A stretch of 64,000 nucleotides of DNA from Hetaerina americana (Eukaryota > Arthropoda > Insecta > Odonata > Calopterygidae), in NCBI GenBank assembly GCA_022747635.1, contig JAKTNV010000179.1, forward strand, positions 372,001-436,000, written 5' to 3'. The notes beneath the pieces are model-generated. The model was given only the letters and a program-made list of their open reading frames with translations, was not told the DNA's origin and ran no database searches. Shown here in pieces: positions 35,853 to 45,532 of this stretch. A program made the position numbers and the translations under genes. How positions within the stretch are numbered: the stretch's first letter is position 1; each line of letters starts with the position of its first letter.

Positions 35853-38800
35853 TGATAGTTTAATGCCTCCAGTAAGCGCCCTATATTTGGAACAATGCCA
35901 AAACCTAGGTGCTGGTATCGCGGTTAACAATGTTTTTCTGCATCCCCTGTTCCATAAAGTTCTCACTACGGAGCAGTAGCTACCCCTTAATGAGTGAAAC
36001 TTAGTCCCCTGTGGTGAAATCAGTCAGCAATGGTGGGCATATTAATTAATGTTATCGTCTCTCAAGTTTAAATGGGTGAACATTATACCTTAGTGAAGTC
36101 ATTGCAACCAATCAATACAATGACTTTTTCGTTTATCGCGTTAACAATTTGGGTCCTCCTCTTCAACTCCTCGGTTGTCTGTCCTGAAACACACATTCCG
36201 ATACGGGCAGGATTAAATATAAAACCACGAAGTAAATGATATTAGAAATAAGCAAAATTACCGTATGAAAGAGTAATCCTCATAAAATCCTACGCACCAT
36301 CTTGCAGCCTATACCCAATCTTTGAGGCGACCCTAACAAAGAAGGAGTCACCCAACATCTCCGCCCCGAACACTTTTGGTCTCTCATTCTGAAACGAAGG
36401 AAACAACATAGAAAGTACCTGAAGTGTAGAAAGTGAAAAATTTGATGACACAAAAAAATGTAATTCGTATAACCGGGACACATTTTTAAGATTGGATAAA
36501 GTACGTGAGAAGATGAAATGTGCAGGTCACTTATCACGGAAATCATTGCTGTAACTGAAGGAAAATGTTCACATCTCTTTGAAAGTTGACGAACGCGCCT
36601 AGACAAAAAACGTAACGTGTTTCTTTATTCGTGGAGAGGATTCATGGGTGGACAATCCCTATTGGCTTGAACGACGGACGAAAACGAATTGGGAGGTGAA
36701 GGGTGTTGGGTGACCATCGGATAAGGGTAAATCCTGGTTAAACCCAAATACAGGGTAGCACCCAAAAGTGGTAGGACTGGTTTTCTCTGGCGCGAACGGA
36801 GCGGTGGAGGGGGGTCTGCCTGGCAGGGTAAGGTGGAGGGGCTCTTAGCAACAGACCGACACCAACCTCAGTCACCTGCGGGCTGTCTTTGAGTGAGGAC
36901 ACCGTTTTTAGTGAAGCAGGTTTTTTGTTCGCGTCGAAAAACAAAATGAATCTGAATTTAGAGCAACGTTATTCCGTGAAGTTTTGTGCGAAACTCGGGG
37001 AGACGGCAACTGAGACCCTCGATATGATCAAGCAGGCTTATGGGGACACTGGCTTAAGCCCTTCCACAGTATTTGAGTGGCACTAGTCGTTTAAATAGGG
37101 TAGGGAGCTCGTTGAAGACGACCATCGCTCCGGACGGCCGTCGACGGCAAGAACCGACACGAATGTGGACAGAGTGAGGACACTGCTGAACACAGACCGA
37201 CCCTTAACCACTGAAGAAATTGCAGACCAAAGTTGGGTCTGTCTGCATCCAACGTCCAACGCATTATTTCACAGGATTTGGCCATGCGCAAGGTGTGCGC
37301 CAAGATGGTGCCAAAAATTCTGCCATGGCGCGCTCGTCGTCAGACAGCTCCTGGCCAAATACGGCGTTGCCACGTTACCGCACCCGCCCTATTCTCCCGA
37401 TCTGGCACCACCGAACTTCTTCTTCTTCCCCCTGATGAAAAGACAGCTCAAGGGACGACGTTTTCACTCGATAAACGCCGTTCAAGAGGCTTCGACGAGG
37501 GTCATCAACGGCATCCCCAAAGAAAATTTCCAGCGGGCGTACGGGGAATGGGAGCAACGTTATACTAAGTGTGTAGCAGATCAAGGAGCATACTTTGAAG
37601 ATTATTAAGTCGATGTAAGTATATCGTCAATAAAATTCTTGTAAAAAATCAGTCCTACCACTTTAGGGTGCGACCCTGTAGGAGAGGTCCCACTGCGTCA
37701 AAAATCATGTGAAAGGGGAAATACTGCCGAGGACATCAACAATGGCCATCGCTCTCGAGGCGAACCCCCTCGCAGCGGGGAGCATGCCTTTGGGTTCAAG
37801 GTTGGTGCGTACTCGGGGACGAATTCTTTCTTCGCGTATCGGTTTTCCCGGAGGTGATTCCAGTGCCATTCTTCAATTAATTGGAATAGAAAAAGCTTTT
37901 GCAGCAGTCGTCATGCCAACATTGTTCCTTTAATGCATTAATGACACCAATCTTCCGATTTCCTGAAAACTTCGTTTTCATCTAAACACAAGTGTACGCA
38001 TGCAAAGAATTCCCCGCTAGCCGCCGCGAGGACGTACGGCGGCGGGTGTGACGTCATCAGACGCATAAGAACATTCCCGATGGTCACACCTGAACACAGA
38101 GATTTGTTTTATCGTGCACTGGAACAAGTTCATCGCGCGAAAGAAGGGACTTACATGGATAAAAATTCAATAACAGGATACGTATAATAAAATCATGCGG
38201 GAGAATAGTAATGAAGATGGGTCTATGAAATACAAAAACATTCAGGTAGTTAGGGAAATATATGCACAGCCAATGGTATTTGTCTACGCCCTTGCGATAA
38301 TATCTATTTTTATCTTCATTGGCCCAAGGAAAAAAGATACTTTAAATCCATCTATCTTTTTCTATTTATTAAATCTACAATCTTTTTCCCTGATTTTACG
38401 TGAGTTTTCCATTCCTCGGGTCCGTAAAAGCCGCCTTTATGAGAGTAGTCCTTTTTATCTCCTTTTCACTGTCATTGCGGAAAATGCAAACGTTGAGTGC
38501 TGTGGGGATCCGAATCCCTTTTTCAGTCCTAAATTTTTATCTACTTTTTTGAAGCATTTCTTACCGTTTGTACCTCTTTGGTCGAACATTTTGAAGGGCA
38601 GAGATGAATTATCTTTATTTGGACCACGATATAGTAACGCAAGCGTGGAAAGGTGGTTCGGAATCGTGAAAAACACGATTCTGGATTATAATTTACATTT
38701 GCCGTGCGGTAGATTTTTGAGGGCAATCCAACCCCATGTCTTCTCTCGAACAAAGGAAATTTTTTAACAAATCCCCCCCGCACAAAGTAAACGCCGCAAT

Positions 38801-40903
38801 GCCAGTAAATTTGAAAGTCTCGATAATTTTATGGCGGAGGAGCCTTGGGGAAAACGGAAACAAAGAACGGGAATATTAAGGGTAACTTCTTTTACTGGAG
38901 AAGGGATCACTGATTTCAAAGTGGAGACCGTGAAGCAGCCCGAAATCTTTGTAGATCAAGGGGGACCAATGGAGGAGGCAAGTGATTCCAGTTATTGGGT
39001 TAAGAAGAGTGACAGGGTAGCCATAAATCATCGGCCTCTTACTTTCCACAACAATAGCATAGTTTCTGATAATAGTTACTTCGATAACGGTTCGGAATTA
39101 GGAAGGTCATACGTTTTGGGATACGCTGGCAAAGATACCCGCGTGTACTTGGAAGACTTTCTTTGGCTGTCCCCAAAACAATGGCTTTGTAATTTCATTA
39201 TAGATATCTTCGCCACCGTAGTTCTTGAAAAAAACAAAAGGGACATTATTTATATCCCTTGCGAAAATTCCAGTTATGCCCTACGAGGGAACTTCACGTC
39301 CGAGGGTTTAGTCGCCAAGCTTAAGTTCAAAGAGAAAATTATATTAATGCCGTTCAAGAAAGATCAAAATCACTGGTGCCTATTTGTCGTAAACTTCCGG
39401 GAGTTTTTTATTCAGTTGTTTCGATAGTAGTAGTAGTAGTTTTGAGGGGAGGCGACCGACAGCTAAGGTCATTTGCGCCATAGGGGAAGGACAGGAAAGG
39501 ATGAAGGGTGGAGAGAAACCCGGCGTCGGCATTAGCCTACTCTTTACGAAAGGCGCCAAGGGGTCCGCGGCTTAACGTCCCATCCGACGGACGGCGTACT
39601 CACTCAAAGTGCCCTCCACAAAGCACCTCAAGTAGGGATCGAGAAACCTCTGAAAAATATTCAACACCGCCGGGATTTGAACCCGCGCCCTCAGGGTGGG
39701 AAGCCAGTACGTTAGCCCCCGCACCATCTCGATCCCCGTTGTTTCGATCCATTGGGCAGCACGGATATGGATTATGCCAGACATTACAATTTATTCACGA
39801 CTTTCTTAAAGAAGCGGAATGCGTTAAGTAAGGAAAAAATACGTCCAAGTAAACTGAGAGTAATAAGGGTGCCATTCAAGAAACAGAGAGATAGCTATAA
39901 CTGTGGAGAACATTCGTGTTTTTTCATAAATCAGATAGCGAAAAAAATGGGAACTGAATAAAAGTTTGATGCCGACGAGTACCGGAACCAAATTAAAACA
40001 AATATATTACAGTCCCTCCGTAAAGTTAACGAAATATGCCCTTTGTGCGATCGGGGTAAAATCCGTGGAATTACAACGTGGGTCGCGTGCGATGTGTGTT
40101 CCCGATGGTATCATCTTTCTTGCGTAGACAAAACTGCCACCGCTTCCGATTACGAAAATATGGCTTGGTCGTGTATACTGTGCACTCAATGGAGAACACT
40201 AGACATTCAATTACTAGATATGGCAGACAGCTGATTAATTGGCCTTGTGGCTATACCTTGGTTGTACGTCGTTTTAGCTTTGAACGCACATTATAAGTTG
40301 ACAGGCGATTATATTTTGTTGAATTTCCTCCAATACAAAGGTTAACCAACAGTATATACGTTAACCTACTATCACAGGCACTGAGGTGCTTGCCGTCTAT
40401 CTGAAGAAGCGGGGGACGGAAAGCCTCAGAAGAGATAGCGTAGGAACAATTAAAAATAGGAAAAGGTAGGCGGCAATGATGATATAGGATCTGCGGTCCA
40501 TTCCGTCTATCTGAGGAAGCGGGGGACGGAATGACTTGGGAAGATTAAATATGCTAATTTACAACAAGACAATTTCATGCTACTGAAATATTAAAGGATT
40601 ACATAAAGGAAAAAAACTAAAAGCAAATGTTGGAAAAATTCCTCTATTTTACCGTAGGTTTCGGGAGATGCTCCCTTTTTCATTAAGGGAAAGGGCAAGC
40701 GGTTTCTCATATGCCTCCCGGGGATCTCTTTTTCGCTCGTTTCTTCTCCAAGCACAAAGAGAAACGCATCTAGCGAGTAGCCTCTTCGGGTGATGTGGAA
40801 TAACTTGCAGATATACTAAAACCGTGATGTATTAATGAATACTACTAATAATACAAAAAAGTTATCCATACATACCTCCTAAAAACTTTTCATCAAATCC
40901 CAT
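35724..40903 (-). CDS. SGNH/GDSL-fold protein gene (multi-exon, partly uncertain 5' end)
   Basis: Core exons on the minus strand: 36598-36505, 36388-36298, 36183-36089 and 36008 onward. They join in phases 2, 0, 1, 0 with canonical sites and introns of 80-116 bp. The protein has VFGAEMLGDSFFVRVASKIG (block I, GDS serine), EKVIVLIGCNDFTK (block III, GxND) and RKTLLTAIPAPRFWH, the usual strand after it in SGNH hydrolases. A likely upstream exon is 40781-40653 (it ends in phase 2, matching the exon at 36598), and a weaker ATG exon lies at 40903-40872. The 4-kb intron between them holds mariner 4 and a transposon gene. The last exon runs on at about 35850 into antisense mariner 3 and stops at 35724, so no normal DxxH block V is seen. 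It may be a hydrolase, a catalytically dead relative such as the insect OSK-type domain, or a pseudogene. Confidence 0.6.
36751..37678 (+). mobile_element. Internally deleted mariner element 4
   Basis: Inverted repeats of about 32 bp (CAGGGTAGCACCCAAAAGTG at left, CAGGGTCGCACCCTAAAGTG inverted at right) are flanked by TA at both ends (36749-36750, 37679-37680). The plus strand encodes an N-terminal HTH part (EQRYSVKFCAKLGETATETL) with stops near 37084-37098, then VRTLLNTDRPLTTEEIADQ and, after a gap, KYGVATLPHPPYSPDLAPPN and the C-terminus CVADQGAYFEDY. The segment with the first two catalytic aspartates is deleted. It sits inside the long intron of the minus-strand SGNH gene. Confidence 0.92.
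37705..37869 (-). CDS. Small GC-rich open frame, 54 residues, unknown
   Basis: The minus-strand ATG at 37869-37867 sits in good context (AGAATGG) and opens a basic, proline-rich 54-residue frame starting MALESPPGKPIREERIRPRV, ending in TGA at 37705. The antisense frame (37709-37933) is also open. It ends about 27 bp from the right repeat of mariner 4. It may be an exon of the SGNH gene's intron region, a fragment of another transposon or chance. I found no phase-compatible splice donor linking it to the exon at 36598. Confidence 0.2.
   Translation of the reverse strand: MALESPPGKPIREERIRPRVRTNLEPKGMLPAARGFASRAMAIVDVLGSISPFT
38046..38053. promoter_or_regulatory. CRE-like palindrome TGACGTCA
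   Basis: A perfect TGACGTCA lies within a GC-rich stretch that also holds a CCGCCG...CGGCGG hairpin, about 145 bp before the ATG of the transposon gene at 38195. ATF/CREB-type factors bind this octamer. Whether it functions here is unknown. Confidence 0.3.
38195..40234 (+). pseudogene. Transposon-type gene: transposase-like C-terminus + Ulp1 protease + PHD finger (broken)
   Basis: One reading frame from ATG 38195 runs to 39427, broken only by TAA at 38765-38767. It contains NASVERWFGIVKNTIL, a motif I associate with the C-terminal part of some DDE-type transposases (from memory). A cysteine-protease (C48/Ulp1) domain follows, with the His in DQNHWCLFVVN. A SINE (39426-39737) then interrupts. 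The domain resumes at about 39748 in another frame with the Asp (DPLGS) and the catalytic Cys in KQRDSYNCGEHSC. After a TAA at 39959-39961 the same frame gives a C4HC3 PHD finger (CPLC, CDVC, YHLSC, CILC) at about 40060-40190. Ulp1 domains remove SUMO-like modifiers; PHD fingers bind histone tails. The gene is dead: two stops, a frameshift and the insertion. The superfamily could not be assigned. Confidence 0.75.
39426..39737 (-). mobile_element. tRNA-derived SINE (family C) inserted in the Ulp1 domain
   Basis: Exactly flanked by 11-bp duplications GTTGTTTCGAT (39415-39425 and 39738-39748). On the minus strand a tRNA-like head shows an A-box-like TGGTGCGGGGGCTAACG and a B box GGGTTCAAATCCC. 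The body includes GTCCGTCGGATGGGACGTTA, similar to a conserved central domain of some invertebrate SINEs (from memory). The 3' tail is CTACTACTACTACT. It is 312 bp and well preserved, so a relatively recent insertion. Confidence 0.9.
40392..40533. repeat. Pair of related stem-loops with conserved loop
   Basis: Two hairpins about 110 bp apart share the loop TATCTGARGAAGCGGGG. Copy 2 has a perfect 9-bp stem CATTCCGTC/GACGGAATG (40499-40507, 40525-40533). Copy 1 has GCTTGCCGTC/GACGGAAAGC (40388-40397, 40415-40424) with one mismatch. The outer stem bases differ between the copies but still pair. They lie between the PHD-finger end and the candidate 5' exons of the SGNH gene. Function unknown. Confidence 0.5.
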
Positions 40904-41159
40904 CTTCGCAGCTCAAGACGCCAGAGAAAGAAAATGGAGAGAAGTGAAGAATCAGGGGGAACTGTGAAAATGAGGAATCCGTGGCCGGAAAATGGTGCAA
41001 AAATGAAAAAAACACCTGTAAGTAATAAATGAAGAAACAGATTGCTGAAATGGTATGTTTTTCATGAAAACATTACTATTAAGTGACATTGAGGAAGAAA
41101 AAAACGGTCGTATTTGAGAGAATATTGAGTACATATAAGAACAAACTTGAAAAAAACCT

Positions 41160-42150
41160 ATCTCTATGGGTCAAGTTCAGTGTCGTGTCGTAGTCACTTT
41201 TGGTGGGCCCTGGCTACTAAACTAGCCAGGAGCATGGGGTAAGCGAAAGACTGCCGAAATTATATGTGTAGCCTAGTGTGTATTGTAAAATTTAGAGGAA
41301 AAAATGTTCTCGTTTAGGAGATATTGTGAAGTACTTCTTTATTTTTGGTGTGAAAGTTCGACTCTGCTGACGTTATTGGGCCCTGGTTACTAAAGTAGTG
41401 CATGAGCATGGGGTAAGCGAAAGGCAGCAGATAAACTATAGTGAGTTTAATGTTTACGCCAAATTTTTGAAAAAAAATGTTTTAGTTCAGGAGATATTGT
41501 GAAGTACTTTGTTTTTTTTCGTGTTAAAGGACAACGCTGGTGACGATAGTGGGCCCTCGGTCCTAAACTAGGCCATGAGCATGGGGTAAGCGAAAGGTTG
41601 CTCATAGAGGAAAGAGGGTTAATTGTTTTTTGCCATATTTTAGAAAAAAAATGTTCTAGTTTAGGAGATATTGCTAAGTACTTTCTTATTTTTTCGTGTG
41701 AAAGGGCGACTGTGGTTACTGCACTGGGCCCTGGATGCTAAATTAGGCTATGGATGTGGGTTTTATGCCTACGTCGTCGGAGGGAGTGCCGAGTGTTTTT
41801 GGTGATTTTCAAGAAAAGTACTTTTCTAGTTGAGCAGATATTGTCGAAAAAGTCTTCGTTACCACCTCTTAGTTTTCGCTGTAAAAGACGACCTCCCGCT
41901 TGGGCTAACTTCAGTGTAGATTCTTTCTAGGGCCGTATATCATATACTACATAACTCATCCCGGTCTTACAATTTCAAGTGATTACAGGGAATATCACTG
42001 AGTATAATATGTCCGTTGAAGTGAGATTACTGCAATGGTTTAGGGGATTAACTTCGCTACTTCGTGCAAAAATATTTACGTTGGTATGACTGAAAAGTCC
42101 AGAGCTCCAATGGCCGGTAAATAGTCGTGGGCCAAGTTCAGTTAACTCCT
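41160..42150 (+). repeat. Complex repeat R, copy 2 (longer)
   Basis: Four diverged tandem units of about 175 bp, each with GGGCCCT, then CATGAGCATGGGGTAAGCGA or close variants, then GAGATATTG(T/C)(G/T)AAGTACTT, followed by the unique terminal part ending GGGCCAAGTTCAGTTAACTC. The last two units and the terminal part match 27240-27960 at high identity. No protein-coding content. The right end carries the same terminal sequence as the miniature element at 27964-28135. Confidence 0.8.
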
Positions 42151-43827
42151 GCTAGATGCAAAATCGCTACGAATAACCGAAATCGTAATAATTTGTTGCT
42201 ATAAGATTCCTACCTGATTTTACTGGGCGAATGAACACGCAAGGAAAGAAAAAAGTTATTACTGGATAATTGAATGAGTATACTACTTTCGCGAAGTCTC
42301 CTTTAAAAGTGACTCCAGAGGATGGCGCCCCGTTTTATGTAATGATGTGTTTGCAAACAACTTTGGACGTGATCGGCAGTTGTCTTGTCCATAACTGTCG
42401 GTAGCCACCCTTGTTTCACACACTAATTGGTGGTTAAGATAGCTATCCCACCCAATTTTAACGTTGTAAAACGGGTTACCTTGCCGCTGTTGCCTTTCAG
42501 ATTTCACGTCATATTTATGGGCAAGTATTTGTTCACTGGGTTACCTACTAGACTAACTTCAAATTCAGGGAGCGGGATCTTGAATGACCGGTGTGAAATG
42601 CATCAGAGCTATCGGGGAAGTTGTTTTTCCTAGAAATATGCCTGTATAGGCAGCTAACTACTAGACATTTGAATTCCAGGGAGAAAGACAAGTTCTTAAA
42701 AGGTGAGCCACAATGTTTGTGATGCATGTCGATTGGACGGTAAATATTAACACGGCACAATTTGTATATGCCCATACATAAAGGAGCAACGCTTAATACC
42801 CTAAGGCTTCTGGCCACGGAGTGGTCGTTAGTGAGAATCGCCTGTTGGGAAATACACACTTGTGTCGGCACAATTGTAGATCTTTAACGTGGAATTCAAT
42901 AAATAGTACGTAGCGAAAAAGATTGGCCGTCACAGAAAATATTAAGGTTAATATTCTTCGAATAATGTTAGTGTAGCGATTTCAAAATTGAATTAATTAC
43001 TGAAACATTGCTGTAGACTTAAGTTAAGATGAACTGGCACAGTGAAACGGTTCCTTTCATATCAGATTAATAGTTAAACAAACTAAAGTGAAATTCAACT
43101 GCAACTGAATAAGCGCTGTAAAACTGTAAAGTGTGTACCAATTAAAGGTTTTCCTTGCATTGTTTTTTCCTGCCGGAGTGAGGATGCCATGCTGTGAAAA
43201 AAGAATACTATGGTAATTAACGAACTAGCTTTTTTCTGTTATTGCCAATGCTAGTGCGATGACAGGAGGAGTGCTCAAGAATGCACCACAGTTCTATCCT
43301 TAACAATATTTAATAATTGTAATTTTTGCTCCATAGTGCCACATTGGTTTCTGCCACTGTCCAACATTTGAATATTTATTTTTGTAGCAATTGTTCGTGT
43401 AACATGTGTGTGCTATGTTGGAAATAATTTATGATTACTGGGCCCCTTGAACATATTTTATTCTCCGTTATACATTGTTGGTGTAATTTTTAAAACTGTC
43501 TGCATATGAATCCACTTACTGTAATTATACTAAGAGGCATATTCAGATAAGAGATGAAGATGGTCTTGCGACAAGGCATTTTCAACGCTCCAAGAATAGG
43601 ATAGCATGGATGATGAGTGTGAACAATTTGCGAAAGGAAAGAGGCAAAATATGTGAAATGAAAGAGATCAGCAAAAGTAGTATCTCTGCGTTGAATTGAA
43701 TCTAACCATAAGGAGGCCCTTGTGGTCCAGTTATGATTCTTTTCTCAAGGTCATTACGTCACAAATTTAATGTTTCCCACTAATCATTACCTACCTCAAT
43801 CAAATCTGTAATTGACTGGTTAGCATA
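42151..43827. other. Unassigned sequence
   Basis: No gene supported. A 107-codon open minus stretch (42548-42871) has no recognisable domain or splice context. The last 150 bp may be the decayed 5' part of the LINE that follows. Confidence 0.3.
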
Positions 43828-45383
43828 CCCTCTTGCTATTGTCATTAACTCTTGTCTCCAGTCTGGTTATTTTCCTGATCAGTTGAAGTTTTCCAAGGTC
43901 ATTCCTATTCACAAACGTGGTGATATCAGTTCTCCAAACAATTATCGTCCTATTACAATTATTTCTCCACTTGCAAAAATCATTGAATCAGTTGTATTTA
44001 CCCAAATCCTGGACTATTTTGAATCTTTAAATCTATTTACACCGACTCAGTTTGGTTTCAGACCCAACAAATGTACAACCCAAGCTGTTGAATATGTTAT
44101 AAAGCAAATCATTTTGAAGGTAATCAATGTTTGGCTCTCTCATTATGTGATCTCTCTTCGGCTTTTGACTGTGTTAATCACACAATTCTCATAAATAAGT
44201 TGAAATATTATGGTTTTAAGGATACTGAACTAAAATTTATTTCTTCCTACTTATCTGATCGTAAGCAGTCAGTTTATGTAAATGGTAAACAGTCAAAACC
44301 ATTAAATATTAAATATGGTGTGCCTCAGGGCTCTGTGCTTGGACCTCTTTTATGTCTGGTCATGATTAATGACTTGTGCCCCAATATGATTACTGACTGT
44401 GTCCTCTATGCGGATGATACTACTTTCCTACATAGTTCCCCCCATCATTCTGATGCGATGAATAGAGTTCCTATTATACTTAAAAAGGCAGTGGACTGGT
44501 TTTCTGCCAACCATCTCCATATGAATCCCAATGAAACTCAGCATCTTATATGTACTCTAAAATGTGCTACACCGGATACTGTCCCTGTGAAACTGCTGGG
44601 ATTTTATATAGACTCCAAGTTAACATGGAGTGCTCATATTCTATACATTAGGAAGAAACTTGCCCGAGCCTTATTTCTGCTCAGGAAATGGAAATTATAT
44701 GTTAGTAAGGACTACTTAATTAATGCCTACTATGCATTCTTTCACTCACATATTACTTATGGCATTAGACTTTGTGGGCCTGCATCTGATATTAAGCTAA
44801 TCTTTGTGATGCAGAAAAAGGCAGTCCGTACCTTATCCAATTCATGTCCACTTGAACACTGTAGACCTCTCTTTTTAAATTTAAAAATTATTACTGTCTA
44901 CAATTTATACATATTCTATTCATTAGTTCATGTAAAAGAAAATACGAGTGTGTACTCCACTAGGGCTGACGTTCACAGCCATAGCACCAGAGCAGAGTCT
45001 AATATGGATTTTCCATACTCTAGGCTAGACAGGACTTACAAAGTTGGTCTACCTATCAAATTGTTTAATATGCTTCCAAAATCTGTAAAGTCAGCCCGCA
45101 ATGTGGTGTTCCGCAGGGTGCTCCGTGATTGCCTTACCTCCAATCCTTTATACTCAATAGAGGAGTATTATGAGCTCGACTTTACTAGCCTAAAATTATA
45201 AGGTCTAGCGTGAGTAGAATACTAGGTGTATGTATGCAAATATTTTCAAATAAGTATTTTATGTGATTGTATATTGTGCTGTATACTAAATTATCTAGGA
45301 ACAACTGTATGTTCCTAAATGACGACATCTACCATATGTGAATATGATTATAAGATGAATAAAGTATATTATTATTATTATTA
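43828..45383 (+). mobile_element. Jockey/CR1-like LINE 2, 5'-truncated
   Basis: RT fingers are at 43828-44120 (SKVIPIHKRGD, NNYRPITIISPLAKIIESVV, PTQFGFRPN). A frameshift near 44130-44150 separates them from LCDLSSAFDCVNHT (motif A, catalytic Asp), GVPQGSVLGPLLCLVMIND (motif B) and CVLYADDTTFL (motif C). The frame then stays open to the stop at 45199-45201, with the thumb and C-terminal LGFYIDSKLTWSAHI and RNVVFRRVLRDCL. The tail is AATAAAGTATATTATTATTATTATT at about 45357-45383. Only one clear lesion in over 1.3 kb of coding suggests a fairly young insertion. It belongs to the same broad clade as, but is distinct from, the LINE at 25150-26975. It lies about 150 bp upstream of the first MNS1 exon found. 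Confidence 0.9.
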
Positions 45384-45532
45384 CCAATATGAGATAGTGT
45401 ATAAATTCTATTTGCTAATCACTGTAACTGCATGCTAAGCATAGAGTATTCTGGTCATCACCACACATGACTGGAGTTTTTGCAGAATGATTATTTTACT
45501 GGTCATTTATGTCTCTTTGTATTTATTTATAG

